This document shows positions 31,941 through 41,100 of a stretch of 44,752 bases of DNA, in pieces; positions within the stretch are counted from its first letter, which is position 1; every line of letters starts with the position of its first letter. This DNA is from Clostridia bacterium (GTDB taxonomy: Bacteria > Bacillota > Clostridia > Oscillospirales > CAG-272). The position numbers and the translations under genes were made by a program. The notes beneath the pieces were generated by a model. It had not been told where the DNA came from. It worked only from the letters and a program-made list of their open reading frames with translations, and searched no databases. The stretch spans positions 1 to 44,752 of the forward strand of contig JAFULU010000128.1 in NCBI GenBank assembly GCA_017483125.1. The letters are read 5' to 3'.

Positions 31941-32767
31941 ATCGACTGACCAAAGAACAGCGGGACGCCAACGTCCGCTACCTGCTGGAAAAGACCACTC
32001 CCTATACCTTTGAGGATCTTGTGACCGTCGTGGAGCTGCTTCGCTCCGAGGGCGGTTGTCCCTGGGACATGGAGCAGACCCACAAGTCCATCCGCAACGA
32101 CTTCATCGAGGAGACCTACGAGGTTATTGAGGCCATCGACACCGAGGATCCCGTTCTGCTTCGGGAGGAGCTGGGCGACGTGCTGCTGCAGGTGGTCTTC
32201 CACGCCCGCATCGAGCAGGAGAAGGACGTCTTCGGCATGGAGGAGGTCTCCAACGACATCTGCGCCAAGCTCATCCACCGCCATCCCCACGTGTTCGGCA
32301 CCGTCGAGGTGGAGAATTCCGCCGAGGTGCTGAGGAACTGGGAGGCCATCAAGGGGGAGGAGAAGCAGAGAGTCACCGTCACCGACAAGCTCCGCGCCAT
32401 CCCCCCCATGTACCCCGCCCTCATGCGGGCCCAGAAGGTGGGCAAGAAGGCCGCTTGCTTCGATTTCGCCAACGCCGACGAGGTATACAGAAAGCTGGAC
32501 GAGGAGATCGCCGAGGTGAAGGCCGCCGCCGCGTCGGGAGACCAGGCCGCCGTGGAGGAGGAGCTGGGCGACCTGCTCCTGACCGTTACGTCCCTGGCCC
32601 GCAAGCTGGGGGTCAAGTCCGAGGAGGCTCTGTACCACGCCACCAATAAGTTCATCGACCGCTTTGAGCGCGTGGAGAACGCCGTGATGGACGCGGGGAA
32701 GGATATGGAGACTCTGACCATGGCCGAGCTGGACGAGATCTGGGACGGGATCAAGCACCGGAAATGA
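31937..32767 (+). CDS. mazG: Nucleoside triphosphate pyrophosphohydrolase MazG
   Basis: MazG hydrolyses (d)NTPs to the monophosphate and pyrophosphate. The 276-residue product has two MazG folds in tandem. The first has CPWDMEQTHKSIRNDFIEET (about 41-60) and the metal-binding EExxE plus EELGDVLLQVVFHARI (about 77-92). The second repeats the pattern as DEEIAEVKAA and EEELGDLLLTVTSLAR. The linker ends PMYPALMRAQKVGKKAACFDF. Length matches E. coli-type MazG. GAAGGAAC precedes the ATG, which overlaps the flippase stop; the mazG stop in turn overlaps the start of yfmF, so all three are coupled. Confidence 0.96.
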   Translation: MNRLTKEQRDANVRYLLEKTTPYTFEDLVTVVELLRSEGGCPWDMEQTHKSIRNDFIEETYEVIEAIDTEDPVLLREELGDVLLQVVFHARIEQEKDVFGMEEVSNDICAKLIHRHPHVFGTVEVENSAEVLRNWEAIKGEEKQRVTVTDKLRAIPPMYPALMRAQKVGKKAACFDFANADEVYRKLDEEIAEVKAAAASGDQAAVEEELGDLLLTVTSLARKLGVKSEEALYHATNKFIDRFERVENAVMDAGKDMETLTMAELDEIWDGIKHRK

Positions 32768-34089
32768 CCGAGACCACCCGAACCCTCAACCCCGCCGCCA
32801 CCCTCCGCCACACCCGTGACGGACGCTTCAAGACGGCGCGGCTCAGCCTCTTTACGGTGATGCCCGCCCACCCCGACGGCTCCCCTTTGACCACCTTGCT
32901 CTTCGGCATCTACCGTCGGGGCAGTGAGCATTACCCCCGCCTGGCCCTCCTCAACCGCCGCCTGGACGAGCTCTACGGCACCACCCTCACCATCCGCAAC
33001 TACCTCCACGGGGACAGCCACGTGGTGGTCTACACCGCCGAAATGCCCGAGCAGGCCTTCCTGCCCCCCGCCGATTCCCACATGGACATTCTGGGCGGGG
33101 TCATGGAGCTGCTGGCCGATATGATCCTGCGTCCTCTGCGGGACGGGGACGGCTGTCTCCGCAGAGCCGCCGTGGAGGCCGAGAAGACCGCCCTCTGCGA
33201 CAGTCTCCGCTCCCTGCGCAACGATACCCGTGCCTACGCGGGCAACCGCCTCCGCGAGATCATGTGCGCGGGGGAGCCCTACGGTCTGTCCATCGGCGGC
33301 ACCGTGGAGCAGGTGGAGGCCATGACCGTCCATGAGGTCACCAACCACCACAAGGCGTTGCTGAACGCCACCCGCATGGAGGTCTTCTACACGGGACGGG
33401 CCTCGGCCGAGACCGTGGCCGCCGCGTGGGACAAGGCCTTTGGCGGTTGGAATCCCATCTTGATCCAAACCCCGCCCACGCTCCCCCACAAGCCCCCCGT
33501 CACCCCCCGCGCCCATACCGAGGACATGGAGGTGAGTCAGGGCAAGCTCTGCATGGGCTGGTCCTGCGGGGAGAATTTCACCACCCTGCGCGATCGCCCC
33601 GACGAGCTGGCGGCCTACACCGTCTGCAACGAGCTCTTCGGGGTCATGCAAAGCTCGCGGCTCTTCCGTCACGTGCGGGAGGAGCGGGGACTCTGCTACT
33701 TCTGCGATTCCGCCCTGGACATGACCAAGGGCATTCTGTGGGTCTCCTGCGGCATCAGCCCTGAGAGCCGCGCCGAGGCCGAGACCGCCATCCGCGCCGA
33801 GCTGACCACCATCCAAGAGGGGAACATCACCCCCGAGGAGGTGGAGCTGGCCAAGCTCTCGTTGCGAAACGCCTACCGCCAGATGGGGGACAGCCAGTCC
33901 TCCCTGGAGGTCTTCGCCCTGAACCGTATGCTGGGCGGTACTCACGACACCCCCGAGGCCGAGCTTTCCCGTATCATGGCGGTGACCCCCGCCGACGTGG
34001 CGCGGGTGGCCAAGACCTTTGTACCCGACACGGTATTCTTCCTCAACGGCACCGCCCGCGGGGAAGGGGAGGAGGACTACGATGACTGA
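32764..34089 (+). CDS. yfmF: M16-family inactive peptidase homologue, YfmF type
   Basis: The 441-residue product has the two-lobed M16 fold (LLNRRLDELYGTTLTIRNY in the N-lobe; LFRHVREERGLCYFCDSALD in the C-lobe) but lacks the HxxEH zinc motif. It is therefore the non-catalytic member of a YfmF/YfmH pair. In Bacillus this pair is linked to 5-aminopentanol modification of elongation factor P (family annotation; the exact step is unclear). Its ATG overlaps the mazG stop (ATGA), and its own end overlaps the start of the catalytic partner by 8 bases, consistent with obligate heterodimer production. Confidence 0.88.
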   Translation: MTETTRTLNPAATLRHTRDGRFKTARLSLFTVMPAHPDGSPLTTLLFGIYRRGSEHYPRLALLNRRLDELYGTTLTIRNYLHGDSHVVVYTAEMPEQAFLPPADSHMDILGGVMELLADMILRPLRDGDGCLRRAAVEAEKTALCDSLRSLRNDTRAYAGNRLREIMCAGEPYGLSIGGTVEQVEAMTVHEVTNHHKALLNATRMEVFYTGRASAETVAAAWDKAFGGWNPILIQTPPTLPHKPPVTPRAHTEDMEVSQGKLCMGWSCGENFTTLRDRPDELAAYTVCNELFGVMQSSRLFRHVREERGLCYFCDSALDMTKGILWVSCGISPESRAEAETAIRAELTTIQEGNITPEEVELAKLSLRNAYRQMGDSQSSLEVFALNRMLGGTHDTPEAELSRIMAVTPADVARVAKTFVPDTVFFLNGTARGEGEEDYDD

Positions 34090-35413
34090 TCCCATCCTGC
34101 ATACCTGCGAGTGGCTGGAGGAGAGCTACACCGAGGTTCGCCTTCCCTGCGGTCTCCGTGTTCTGATCTGCCCCAAGGACAGACACACCTACCACGCCGC
34201 GGTGAGCGTGGGCTACGGCTCCATGGATCGCTTCGCGGGGGGACGGACCCTCCCCATGGGCACCGCCCACTTTCTGGAGCACAAGATGTTTGAGCGTGAC
34301 CCCGCCCTCTACGGGGGAAGCGACAGCTTTGACGACGATTTCGCCGCCATGGGTGCCGAGTCCAACGCCTACACCTCCCACGACCGCACCGTCTACTACT
34401 TTTCCTGCACCGACTCCTTCGCCGAGGGGCTGAAGACCCTCCTTTCCATGGTCTCCTCCCTGTACGTCACCCCCGAATCGGTGGCCCGTGAGAGGGGCAT
34501 CATCGCCGAGGAGATCCGCATGAACGCCGACGACCCGTGGGAGCGGTGCTCCGCCGCGGCCAGGACGGCACTCTTTGGCCGTCACCCCGTCCGCGAGGAG
34601 ATCTGTGGCAGTCTCTCCTCCATCCGCCGCATCACCCCCGCCGTTCTGCGGGAGGCCTTCGACGCCTTCTACCGCCCCGACAACATGATTCTGACGGTCT
34701 GCGGTCGGGTGGATACCGAGGAGGTCCTGTCGGTCGTGGAGGCCGCTGTGGCGGGCTTTACCGTAAAGGAACCCCTCCCCGTGGGTATTTCCGCCCCCCG
34801 TGTGCGGGTGTCTCCCGCCGCCTTTACCCCCCGCACCGAGTCTTTCCGTCAGGTGGCCAAGCCCCTGTTCTCCATCGGCATCAAGTACCCCGACCCGCCC
34901 GCAGGCACCGAGGCTCTGTGGAAGCGGGACATGACGGTCTCGGTGCTCTGCGAGACTCTGTTCTCCCATGCGGGGGACTTTTACAGCGACCTCTTTGAGC
35001 GGGGTCTGGTCAGCCCCGGGATGTCCTATGGCTTTCTGGTGGGGGACTCCCCCCGCCTGCCCGCCTCCTTCGCCTACGGCTACTTCGATCTGTCGGGGGA
35101 ATGCGACGATCCCGATGAGGTCATGGCCGCCTTTCTGGCCTTCGTGGAGAAAATCCGTGAAAGCGGACTGCCCCGCGAGGACTTTGAGCGGGCCAAGCGG
35201 GTGGTCTACGCCGATTTCGTGGCCACCTTCGACACCACCGAGGATATCGCCTCACTTCTGGGCAGCTACGCCGCCGACGGCCTCTGCGCCTACGATTTCT
35301 TTGACGTGATGGATAACATCACCTACCGCGACGCCACGGAGCTTTTCCACAAGGCCTTCCGTGACAGTCAGTATACCCTGTCGGTCATCCTCCCCACCGA
35401 GGCGGCCGATTGA
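34082..35413 (+). CDS. yfmH: M16-family zinc peptidase, YfmH type
   Basis: The 443-residue product carries the inverted zinc motif HFLEH (63-67), where His63 and His67 bind zinc and Glu66 is the base. A downstream IIAEEIRM (about 140-147) supplies the third ligand Glu. The LSGECDDPDE and EDIASLLGSYA segments belong to the C-lobe. It is the catalytic partner of the upstream YfmF homologue; M16 pairs form a clam-shell that encloses short peptides. The start at 34082 lies within the last codons of yfmF. No separate ribosome site stands out apart from GGGGAGGAGGAC directly upstream. No EF-P gene is in the window. Confidence 0.9.
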   Translation: MTDPILHTCEWLEESYTEVRLPCGLRVLICPKDRHTYHAAVSVGYGSMDRFAGGRTLPMGTAHFLEHKMFERDPALYGGSDSFDDDFAAMGAESNAYTSHDRTVYYFSCTDSFAEGLKTLLSMVSSLYVTPESVARERGIIAEEIRMNADDPWERCSAAARTALFGRHPVREEICGSLSSIRRITPAVLREAFDAFYRPDNMILTVCGRVDTEEVLSVVEAAVAGFTVKEPLPVGISAPRVRVSPAAFTPRTESFRQVAKPLFSIGIKYPDPPAGTEALWKRDMTVSVLCETLFSHAGDFYSDLFERGLVSPGMSYGFLVGDSPRLPASFAYGYFDLSGECDDPDEVMAAFLAFVEKIRESGLPREDFERAKRVVYADFVATFDTTEDIASLLGSYAADGLCAYDFFDVMDNITYRDATELFHKAFRDSQYTLSVILPTEAAD

Positions 35414-35440
35414 TCCCAAAAGGATCAGAAAGGAGTGCCT

Positions 35441-36454
35441 ATGAGCACCACAGTATCCTTCCCCGGCCTGGGCATCGGCGAGTTTTCGGTCGACCGCGTG
35501 GCCTTTGAGCTCTTCGGTAAGCCCATCTACTGGTACGGCGTCATCATCATGCTGGGCATTGTCGCCGCCTTTATCCACGCCATCATCCGCTCCAAGAGAG
35601 AGGGCTTTACCACCGACGACGTGCTGGATATGGGCATCTTTACCGTCCTGTTCGGTGTCTTGGGTGCCCGCCTCTACTACGTGGTGACCACCCTGGATAC
35701 CCATGAATACAAGAATTTCATTGACGTCATCGCTGTCTGGGAGGGCGGTCTTGCCATCTACGGCGGCATCATCGCGGGCTGTACCGCTCTGGTGCTGACG
35801 GCGGTGTACAAGAAGATCAACCCCCTGAAGGTCATGGACGCCGTGGGCCCCGGTGTCATGCTGGCCCAGGCCATCGGCCGTTGGGGCAATTTCATGAACG
35901 GTGAGGCCTTCGGCTACGAGGTGACCGAGGGGAGCCTGCTGTACCCCTTCCGCATGGGGCTGATCTCGGACTACACCCACACGGGCAGTACCATGCACTA
36001 CTACCACCCCACCTTCCTCTACGAATCCCTGTGGAATATCGTGGGCTTCGTGTTCATCTGCCTCATCTACCGCAAGAAGAAATTCAACGGTCAGATGGCC
36101 CTCACCTACTTCGCGTGGTACGGATTTGGTCGGTTCTTCATCGAGGGTCTGCGCACCGACAGCCTGTACGTGGGTCCCTTCCGCATCTCCCAGGTGGTGG
36201 GTCTTGTCTGCTTCGTGGCGGGTATTACGCTCATGGTGGTCGGATCTGTTCTGACCCGAAACGGTAAGCTGGATAAGTGGCTGAACGTCCGCTGGGCGGA
36301 GGCCGTTCCCGCCGAGGGGGAGGCCGTGACCGAGACCGCCGAGGGCGGGGATACCGCTACCGACGAGGCTGCCGAGACTGCTGAGACCGCCGAGGAGACC
36401 GAACAGCCCTCCGAGGAGGAGGCTCCCGCTCCCGACAATACCGATACCGAATAA
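35441..36454 (+). CDS. lgt: Prolipoprotein diacylglyceryl transferase with acidic tail
   Basis: Lgt attaches diacylglycerol from phosphatidylglycerol to the lipobox Cys of prolipoproteins. The 337-residue membrane protein has about seven helices, the Lgt signature GRWGNFMNGEAFG (146-158), HPTFLYES (about 190-197) and a conserved YGFGRFFIEGLRTDSLY. The two lipoproteins in this window (at 4160 and 11116) are expected substrates. The last 50 or so residues (from EAVPAEGEAVTETAE) are an acidic, Thr/Ala/Glu repeat tail not found in well-studied Lgt, similar in flavour to tails on CdaA and the 82-residue protein. AGAAAGGAG precedes the ATG at 35441; a GTG two codons earlier overlaps that site. Confidence 0.96.
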   Translation: MSTTVSFPGLGIGEFSVDRVAFELFGKPIYWYGVIIMLGIVAAFIHAIIRSKREGFTTDDVLDMGIFTVLFGVLGARLYYVVTTLDTHEYKNFIDVIAVWEGGLAIYGGIIAGCTALVLTAVYKKINPLKVMDAVGPGVMLAQAIGRWGNFMNGEAFGYEVTEGSLLYPFRMGLISDYTHTGSTMHYYHPTFLYESLWNIVGFVFICLIYRKKKFNGQMALTYFAWYGFGRFFIEGLRTDSLYVGPFRISQVVGLVCFVAGITLMVVGSVLTRNGKLDKWLNVRWAEAVPAEGEAVTETAEGGDTATDEAAETAETAEETEQPSEEEAPAPDNTDTE

Positions 36455-36468
36455 AGGAGAACCAGACC

Positions 36469-37323
36469 ATGGCCAACATCATAGACGGAAAAGCCATCTC
36501 CGCCGCCGTCCGCGGGGAGATCAAGGAAAACACCCAAAAATTCATTGCCGAAACCGGCATCACCCCCGGTCTGGCGGTCATCATCGTAGGCACCGACCCC
36601 GCCTCCCAGGTCTACGTCCGCAACAAGCGCCGCGCCTGTGAGGAGGTGGGCTTCTACTCCGAGGCCTACGAGCTGCCTGAGGCCACCACCCAGGCCGAGC
36701 TGGAGGCCCTGGTGGACAAGCTCAACGCCGATCCCGCCATCCACGGCATCCTCTGCCAGCTCCCCCTTCCCAAGCATCTGGATGAGGAGTCCATCCTCCT
36801 CCGCATCGACCCCAAAAAGGACGTGGACGCCTTCCATCCTTACAATGTCGGCAGGATCATGATCGGCAACCAGAAGTTCCTGCCCTGCACCCCCGCAGGC
36901 GTCATGGAGCTGATCCGCCGCTCGGGCATCGACTGCAGCGGCAAGGAGTGCGTGGTGGTGGGCCGCTCCAACATCGTGGGCAAGCCCATGGCCATGCTCC
37001 TGCTCCAGGCCAACGGCACCGTCACGGTCTGCCACAGCCGCACCAAGGATCTCTCCGAGGTGACCCGCCGCGCCGACATTCTGGTGGTGGCCATCGGTAA
37101 GGCCGATTTCGTCACGGGCGACATGGTGAAGGACGGTGCCGTGGTCATCGACGTGGGCATGAACCGCCGCGCTGACGGCAAGCTGACGGGAGACGTGGAC
37201 TTTGCCACGGTTGCGCCCAAGGCCGCCTACATCACCCCCGTGCCCGGCGGCGTGGGCCCCATGACCATCACCATGCTCATGCAGAACACCCTGACGGCGG
37301 CTACCGAGGCTGTCCGCGCCTGA
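36469..37323 (+). CDS. folD: Bifunctional methylene-THF dehydrogenase/cyclohydrolase
   Basis: FolD interconverts 5,10-methylene-, methenyl- and 10-formyl-tetrahydrofolate. The 284-residue product is a standard length. Visible are VGTDPASQVYVRNKRRAC (about 41-58), with the catalytic Lys of the YxxxK motif, then GILCQLPLPKHLDE, the KDVDAFHPYNVG folate-site segment, the nucleotide-binding VVVGRSNIVGKPMAMLLL (about 163-180) and the closing TPVPGGVGPMTITML. AAAGGAGAACC precedes the ATG, 14 bases after lgt, so it is probably co-transcribed with lgt and the small gene after it. Confidence 0.98.
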   Translation: MANIIDGKAISAAVRGEIKENTQKFIAETGITPGLAVIIVGTDPASQVYVRNKRRACEEVGFYSEAYELPEATTQAELEALVDKLNADPAIHGILCQLPLPKHLDEESILLRIDPKKDVDAFHPYNVGRIMIGNQKFLPCTPAGVMELIRRSGIDCSGKECVVVGRSNIVGKPMAMLLLQANGTVTVCHSRTKDLSEVTRRADILVVAIGKADFVTGDMVKDGAVVIDVGMNRRADGKLTGDVDFATVAPKAAYITPVPGGVGPMTITMLMQNTLTAATEAVRA

Positions 37324-37335
37324 CGGAGGCACGCC

Positions 37336-37608
37336 ATGGCCAAAACCACCGTATGGCGCATCCCCGCCGAGGAGCCTGTGCATACCGTTACCTATTCCCT
37401 CAATAAATTCACGGGAAAAATGACCGTGACCCTGGACGGGGACGAGTTTATCCTGTCCGCGGGCTTTCTGTCCCTCAAGGCCGCCCGCCGTGAGCCCTTC
37501 CGCATTGTGGATGAGGAGGGGGAGGCCGAGCAGGCCATTCTTGTGGTGGATAGGAAGGGACGGGCGAGTTTGATCTTCCGCGCGAAAGAGGTTGCGGCGG
37601 AGCAGTAA
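37336..37608 (+). CDS. Small uncharacterised beta-rich protein
   Basis: The 90-residue product lies 12 bases after folD. Alternating hydrophobic strands (HTVTYSLNKFTGKMTVTLDG, DEFILSAGFLSL, EQAILVVDRKGRASLIFR) suggest a small beta-barrel or PH-like fold; no signal peptide or membrane segment. GACGGAGGC precedes the ATG. I do not recognise the family. The TAA stop is the first three bases of repeat element R3, as also happens with dtd and R2. Confidence 0.7.
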   Translation: MAKTTVWRIPAEEPVHTVTYSLNKFTGKMTVTLDGDEFILSAGFLSLKAARREPFRIVDEEGEAEQAILVVDRKGRASLIFRAKEVAAEQ

Positions 37609-37764
37609 ATTGGGGTTTAACGGTGCGAAAACTATGGTTTGTAGGGGAGGGGTCTCCCCTCCCGCTTTTCAAAAAGTCAATGCTATCTTCAATTTTCGCA
37701 GATTTCGGGAGGGGAAACCCCTCCCCTACGGTGAAAAGAGTATCCCGATAAACTCAAATTTAAA
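37606..37764. repeat. Palindromic repeat element R3 with terminal motif
   Basis: The left end TAAATTGGGGTTTAACGGTG begins at the stop codon of the 90-residue gene. The right end (37744-37764), read inward, is a diverged copy (TTTAAATTTGAGTTTATCGG). The core is a near-perfect inverted repeat: GTAGGGGAGGGG-TCT-CCCC (37641-37660, a hairpin by itself) against a matching copy at 37706-37729, separated by 41 AT-rich bases. Confidence 0.75.
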
Positions 37765-37790
37765 CACCAATCACAGAAAGGAGACTGGCC

Positions 37791-38096
37791 ATGCTCTATT
37801 CGTACGAATTGGACTTGCGAATTCTTTTTAAAAAATTCTATTGTCCGAAATGCGGAGAAAGATTAAACGCTCGGATGGACAAAACCAAGATGACAGACGA
37901 GCAGAAGGAACGCTACTACAAGGAACTGTATCCCCATGGAATACCCATGAATATCGACGTTGGCGAAGCCAAGCAAGTGATGGCTTGTCCCGGATGCGAT
38001 TATCTGAACACGACGGATGGGCAACTGGCCATTCGTAAGATCCAAAAAAAGTTAAAAAAGATCATCCTGACACAGGAAGAACTGAATTCCAAATAA
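37791..38096 (+). CDS. Small zinc-ribbon protein
   Basis: The 101-residue product has two Cys pairs, CPKCGE (about residues 18-23) and CPGCDY (about 66-71), consistent with a single zinc ribbon. Between them is a helical insert (KMTDEQKERYYKELYPHG). A Lys-rich tail follows. Function unknown. The gene is much more AT-rich than folD or dnaE and lies directly after repeat element R3, which suggests acquisition. AGAAAGGAG gives a good ribosome site; dnaE starts 22 bases downstream and may be read on the same transcript. Confidence 0.7.
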   Translation: MLYSYELDLRILFKKFYCPKCGERLNARMDKTKMTDEQKERYYKELYPHGIPMNIDVGEAKQVMACPGCDYLNTTDGQLAIRKIQKKLKKIILTQEELNSK

Positions 38097-38118
38097 TCCC
38101 CAAGAAAGGAGACCGCCC

Positions 38119-41100
38119 ATGGGCACCTTCGTCCATCTTCACCTCCACACCGAATACAGCCTCCTCGACGGTGCCTGCCGCATCGCCTATCTGCCCGCGC
38201 GGGTGAAGGAGTGCGGTCACGATGCCGTGGCCATTACGGATCACGGCGTGCTGTACGGCGCGGTCTCCTTTTACGAGGCCTGCAAGAAGGCAGGTGTAAA
38301 ACCGATCATCGGATGTGAGGTCTACGTCGCGCCCAATTCCCGCTTCGACAAGACGGGCATGCAGGGGCGTGAGGGGGCTTACAACCACTTGGTCCTCCTC
38401 TGCGAGAGCATGGAGGGATACCAAAACCTCATGACCCTGGTCTCGGCGGGCTTTACCGAGGGCTTTTACGGCCGTCCCCGCGTGGATATGGAGCTGTTAC
38501 GCCGTCACCACAAGGGTCTGATCGCCCTGTCGGCTTGCCTGTCGGGTGACATCCCCAAGCGGCTCTTGGCGGGGGACTACGAGGGTGCCAAGAACGCCGC
38601 CCTCACCATGTCCGCCATCTTCGGGGCAGGGAACTACTACATCGAGATCCAGAACCACAACCTCCCCGAGGAGCGGCAGATCCTCCCCGCCCTTTTGCGG
38701 CTGGCGCGGGAGTGCGACCTGCCCGTGGTGGCCACCAACGATTGCCACTACCTCCGCCGTGAGGACGCCTACATGCAGGAAGTGCTGACCTGCATCCAGA
38801 CGGGGCGCACCGTGGGCGAGGACGGCAAGGTGGGCTTTGCCACCGACGAGTTCTACTACAAGGACACGGGGGAAATGGAAATGCTCTTTTCCCGCTACCC
38901 TGGGGCCATGGAGAATACCGTCCGCATCGCCGAGAGGTGTGATCTGGAGTTTGATTTCACCAAGACCTACCTGCCCAAGTTCCCCTGCCCCGACGGGCTG
39001 ACCGCGGGGGAGTACCTGGCCCGCCTCACCGAGGAGGGTCTTGCCCGCCGCGTACAGGCGGGTCAGATCGTCTTTGATGATGGCAAGCACTCCGAGACCG
39101 CCTACCGCGACCGCATCGCCTACGAGCTGGGCGTGATCGGCAGCATGGGCTACGACGACTACTTCCTCATCGTGCAGGACTATGTCAACTTCGCCAAGTC
39201 CAGGGACATTCCCGTAGGCCCCGGCCGTGGCTCGGGCGCGGGTTCTCTCGTTGCCTACTGCATCGGCATCACCGAGGTGGATTCCATCGCCTTTGACCTG
39301 CTCTTTGAGCGATTCCTCAACCCCGAGCGTGTGTCCATGCCCGATATCGACGTGGATTTCTGCTACAACCGCCGCGACGAGGTGATCGCCTACGTAGCCG
39401 ACAAGTATGGCCGAGATCACGTCTCCCAGATCATCACCTTCGGTACCCTGGCCGCCCGCGCCGCCATTCGGGATTCGGGCCGCGCCATGGGCATGAGCTA
39501 CGCCGACGTGGACGTGGTGGCCCGCGCTGTGCCCCAGGAGCTGGGCATCACCATTAAAGAGGCTCTGCGCCTGCCCGACCTGAAGGCCTTATATGAAGGC
39601 TCCGAGGAGGTCAAAAAGCTGGTGGATACCGCCATGTCCTTGGAGGGTATGCCCCGCAACGCCTCGGTCCACGCCGCGGGCATCGTCATCACCGACCGCC
39701 CCGTGTGCGATTTCGTTCCTTTGGCCGTCAACAACGGCACCACCGTCACCCAGTACGATATGGACACCGTGGCCAAGCTGGGTGTGTTGAAATTCGACTT
39801 TTTGGGTCTGCGTTACCTCACCATCATGCACGACGCCGAGGAGCAGGTGAAGGAGTCGGATCCCGACTTCGCCCTTGACCGTGTGCCTCTGGACGATGCC
39901 GAGACCTACGAGCTCATCAGCCGCGGCCAGACCCTGGGCGTGTTCCAGCTGGAATCGGGGGGGATGAGGCAAATGCTGACAGGGCTGAAGCCCCGCGCAA
40001 TCGGGGATATCGAGGCCGCCATCGCCCTCTACCGCCCCGGCCCCATGGAGGCCATCCCCCGCTACATCGCCAACCGCGAAAATCCCTCCCTTGTCAAGTA
40101 CCCCTCCCCTCTGCTTGAACCCGTCCTGTCCTCCACCTACGGCGTGACGGTGTACCAGGAGCAGGTCATGAGCATCTTCCGCGTCATGGCGGGGTATACC
40201 TACGGTCACGCGGACATCGTCCGCCGCGCCATGTCCAAGAAAAAGGCTTCTGTTCTGGAGGCCGAGCGGGCGGATTTTGTGGCGGGGGCGGAAAAGAACG
40301 GCATGACCCACGCCGAGGCCGAAAAGCTCTTCGACGATATGGGGAGCTTTGCCAACTACGCCTTCAACAAGTCCCACGCCGCCGCCTACGCCCTCATTTC
40401 CTACCGCACCGCCTACCTCAAAGCCCACCACCCCGGGGCCTATTTTGCCGCGCTCCTCACCTCGGTGCTGGGCAACCAGCCCAAGATGGCGGAGTACACC
40501 GCCGAGTGCGCCAAGTACGACATTCAGGTGCTCCCCCCCGACATCAACGAGAGCCAGATGGACTTCCACGCCACCAAGACGGGGCGGGGCGGTCACATCC
40601 GTTACGGTCTGCTGGCCCTGAAGAACGTGGGCGAGGCCTTCCTCCGCGCCATCCTGAACGAACGCAAGCGCAAGCCCTTCACATCTTTCGAGGACTTCCT
40701 CGACCGCCTGTCGGGTCACGATCTCAACAAGCGGCAGGTGGAGGCCCTCATCAAGGCAGGGGCCTTCGACAGCCTCCCCCACCACCGCGCCCAGCTCCTG
40801 GCGGTCTTTGAGACCATGATCGACACCCTGTCCGCCAAGAACCGCGCCAACCTGGAGGGGCAGATGGATATGTTCTCCATGGCCGAGGATATCATGGACA
40901 CTACCCCCTCCTTCAGCTATCCCGAGGTGCGGCCCTACACCCTCCGCGAGATGCTCATGCTGGAGAAGGAGGCCTCGGGTATGTTCTTCTCGGGGCAGCT
41001 GCTGGACGATTTCTCCAAGTGCGTGGAGGCTTTGGCCCCCATGCAGATCGTGGAGATCGCGCCCTCCGACGAGGACGGCGAGACCGACACCCCCGCCCTC

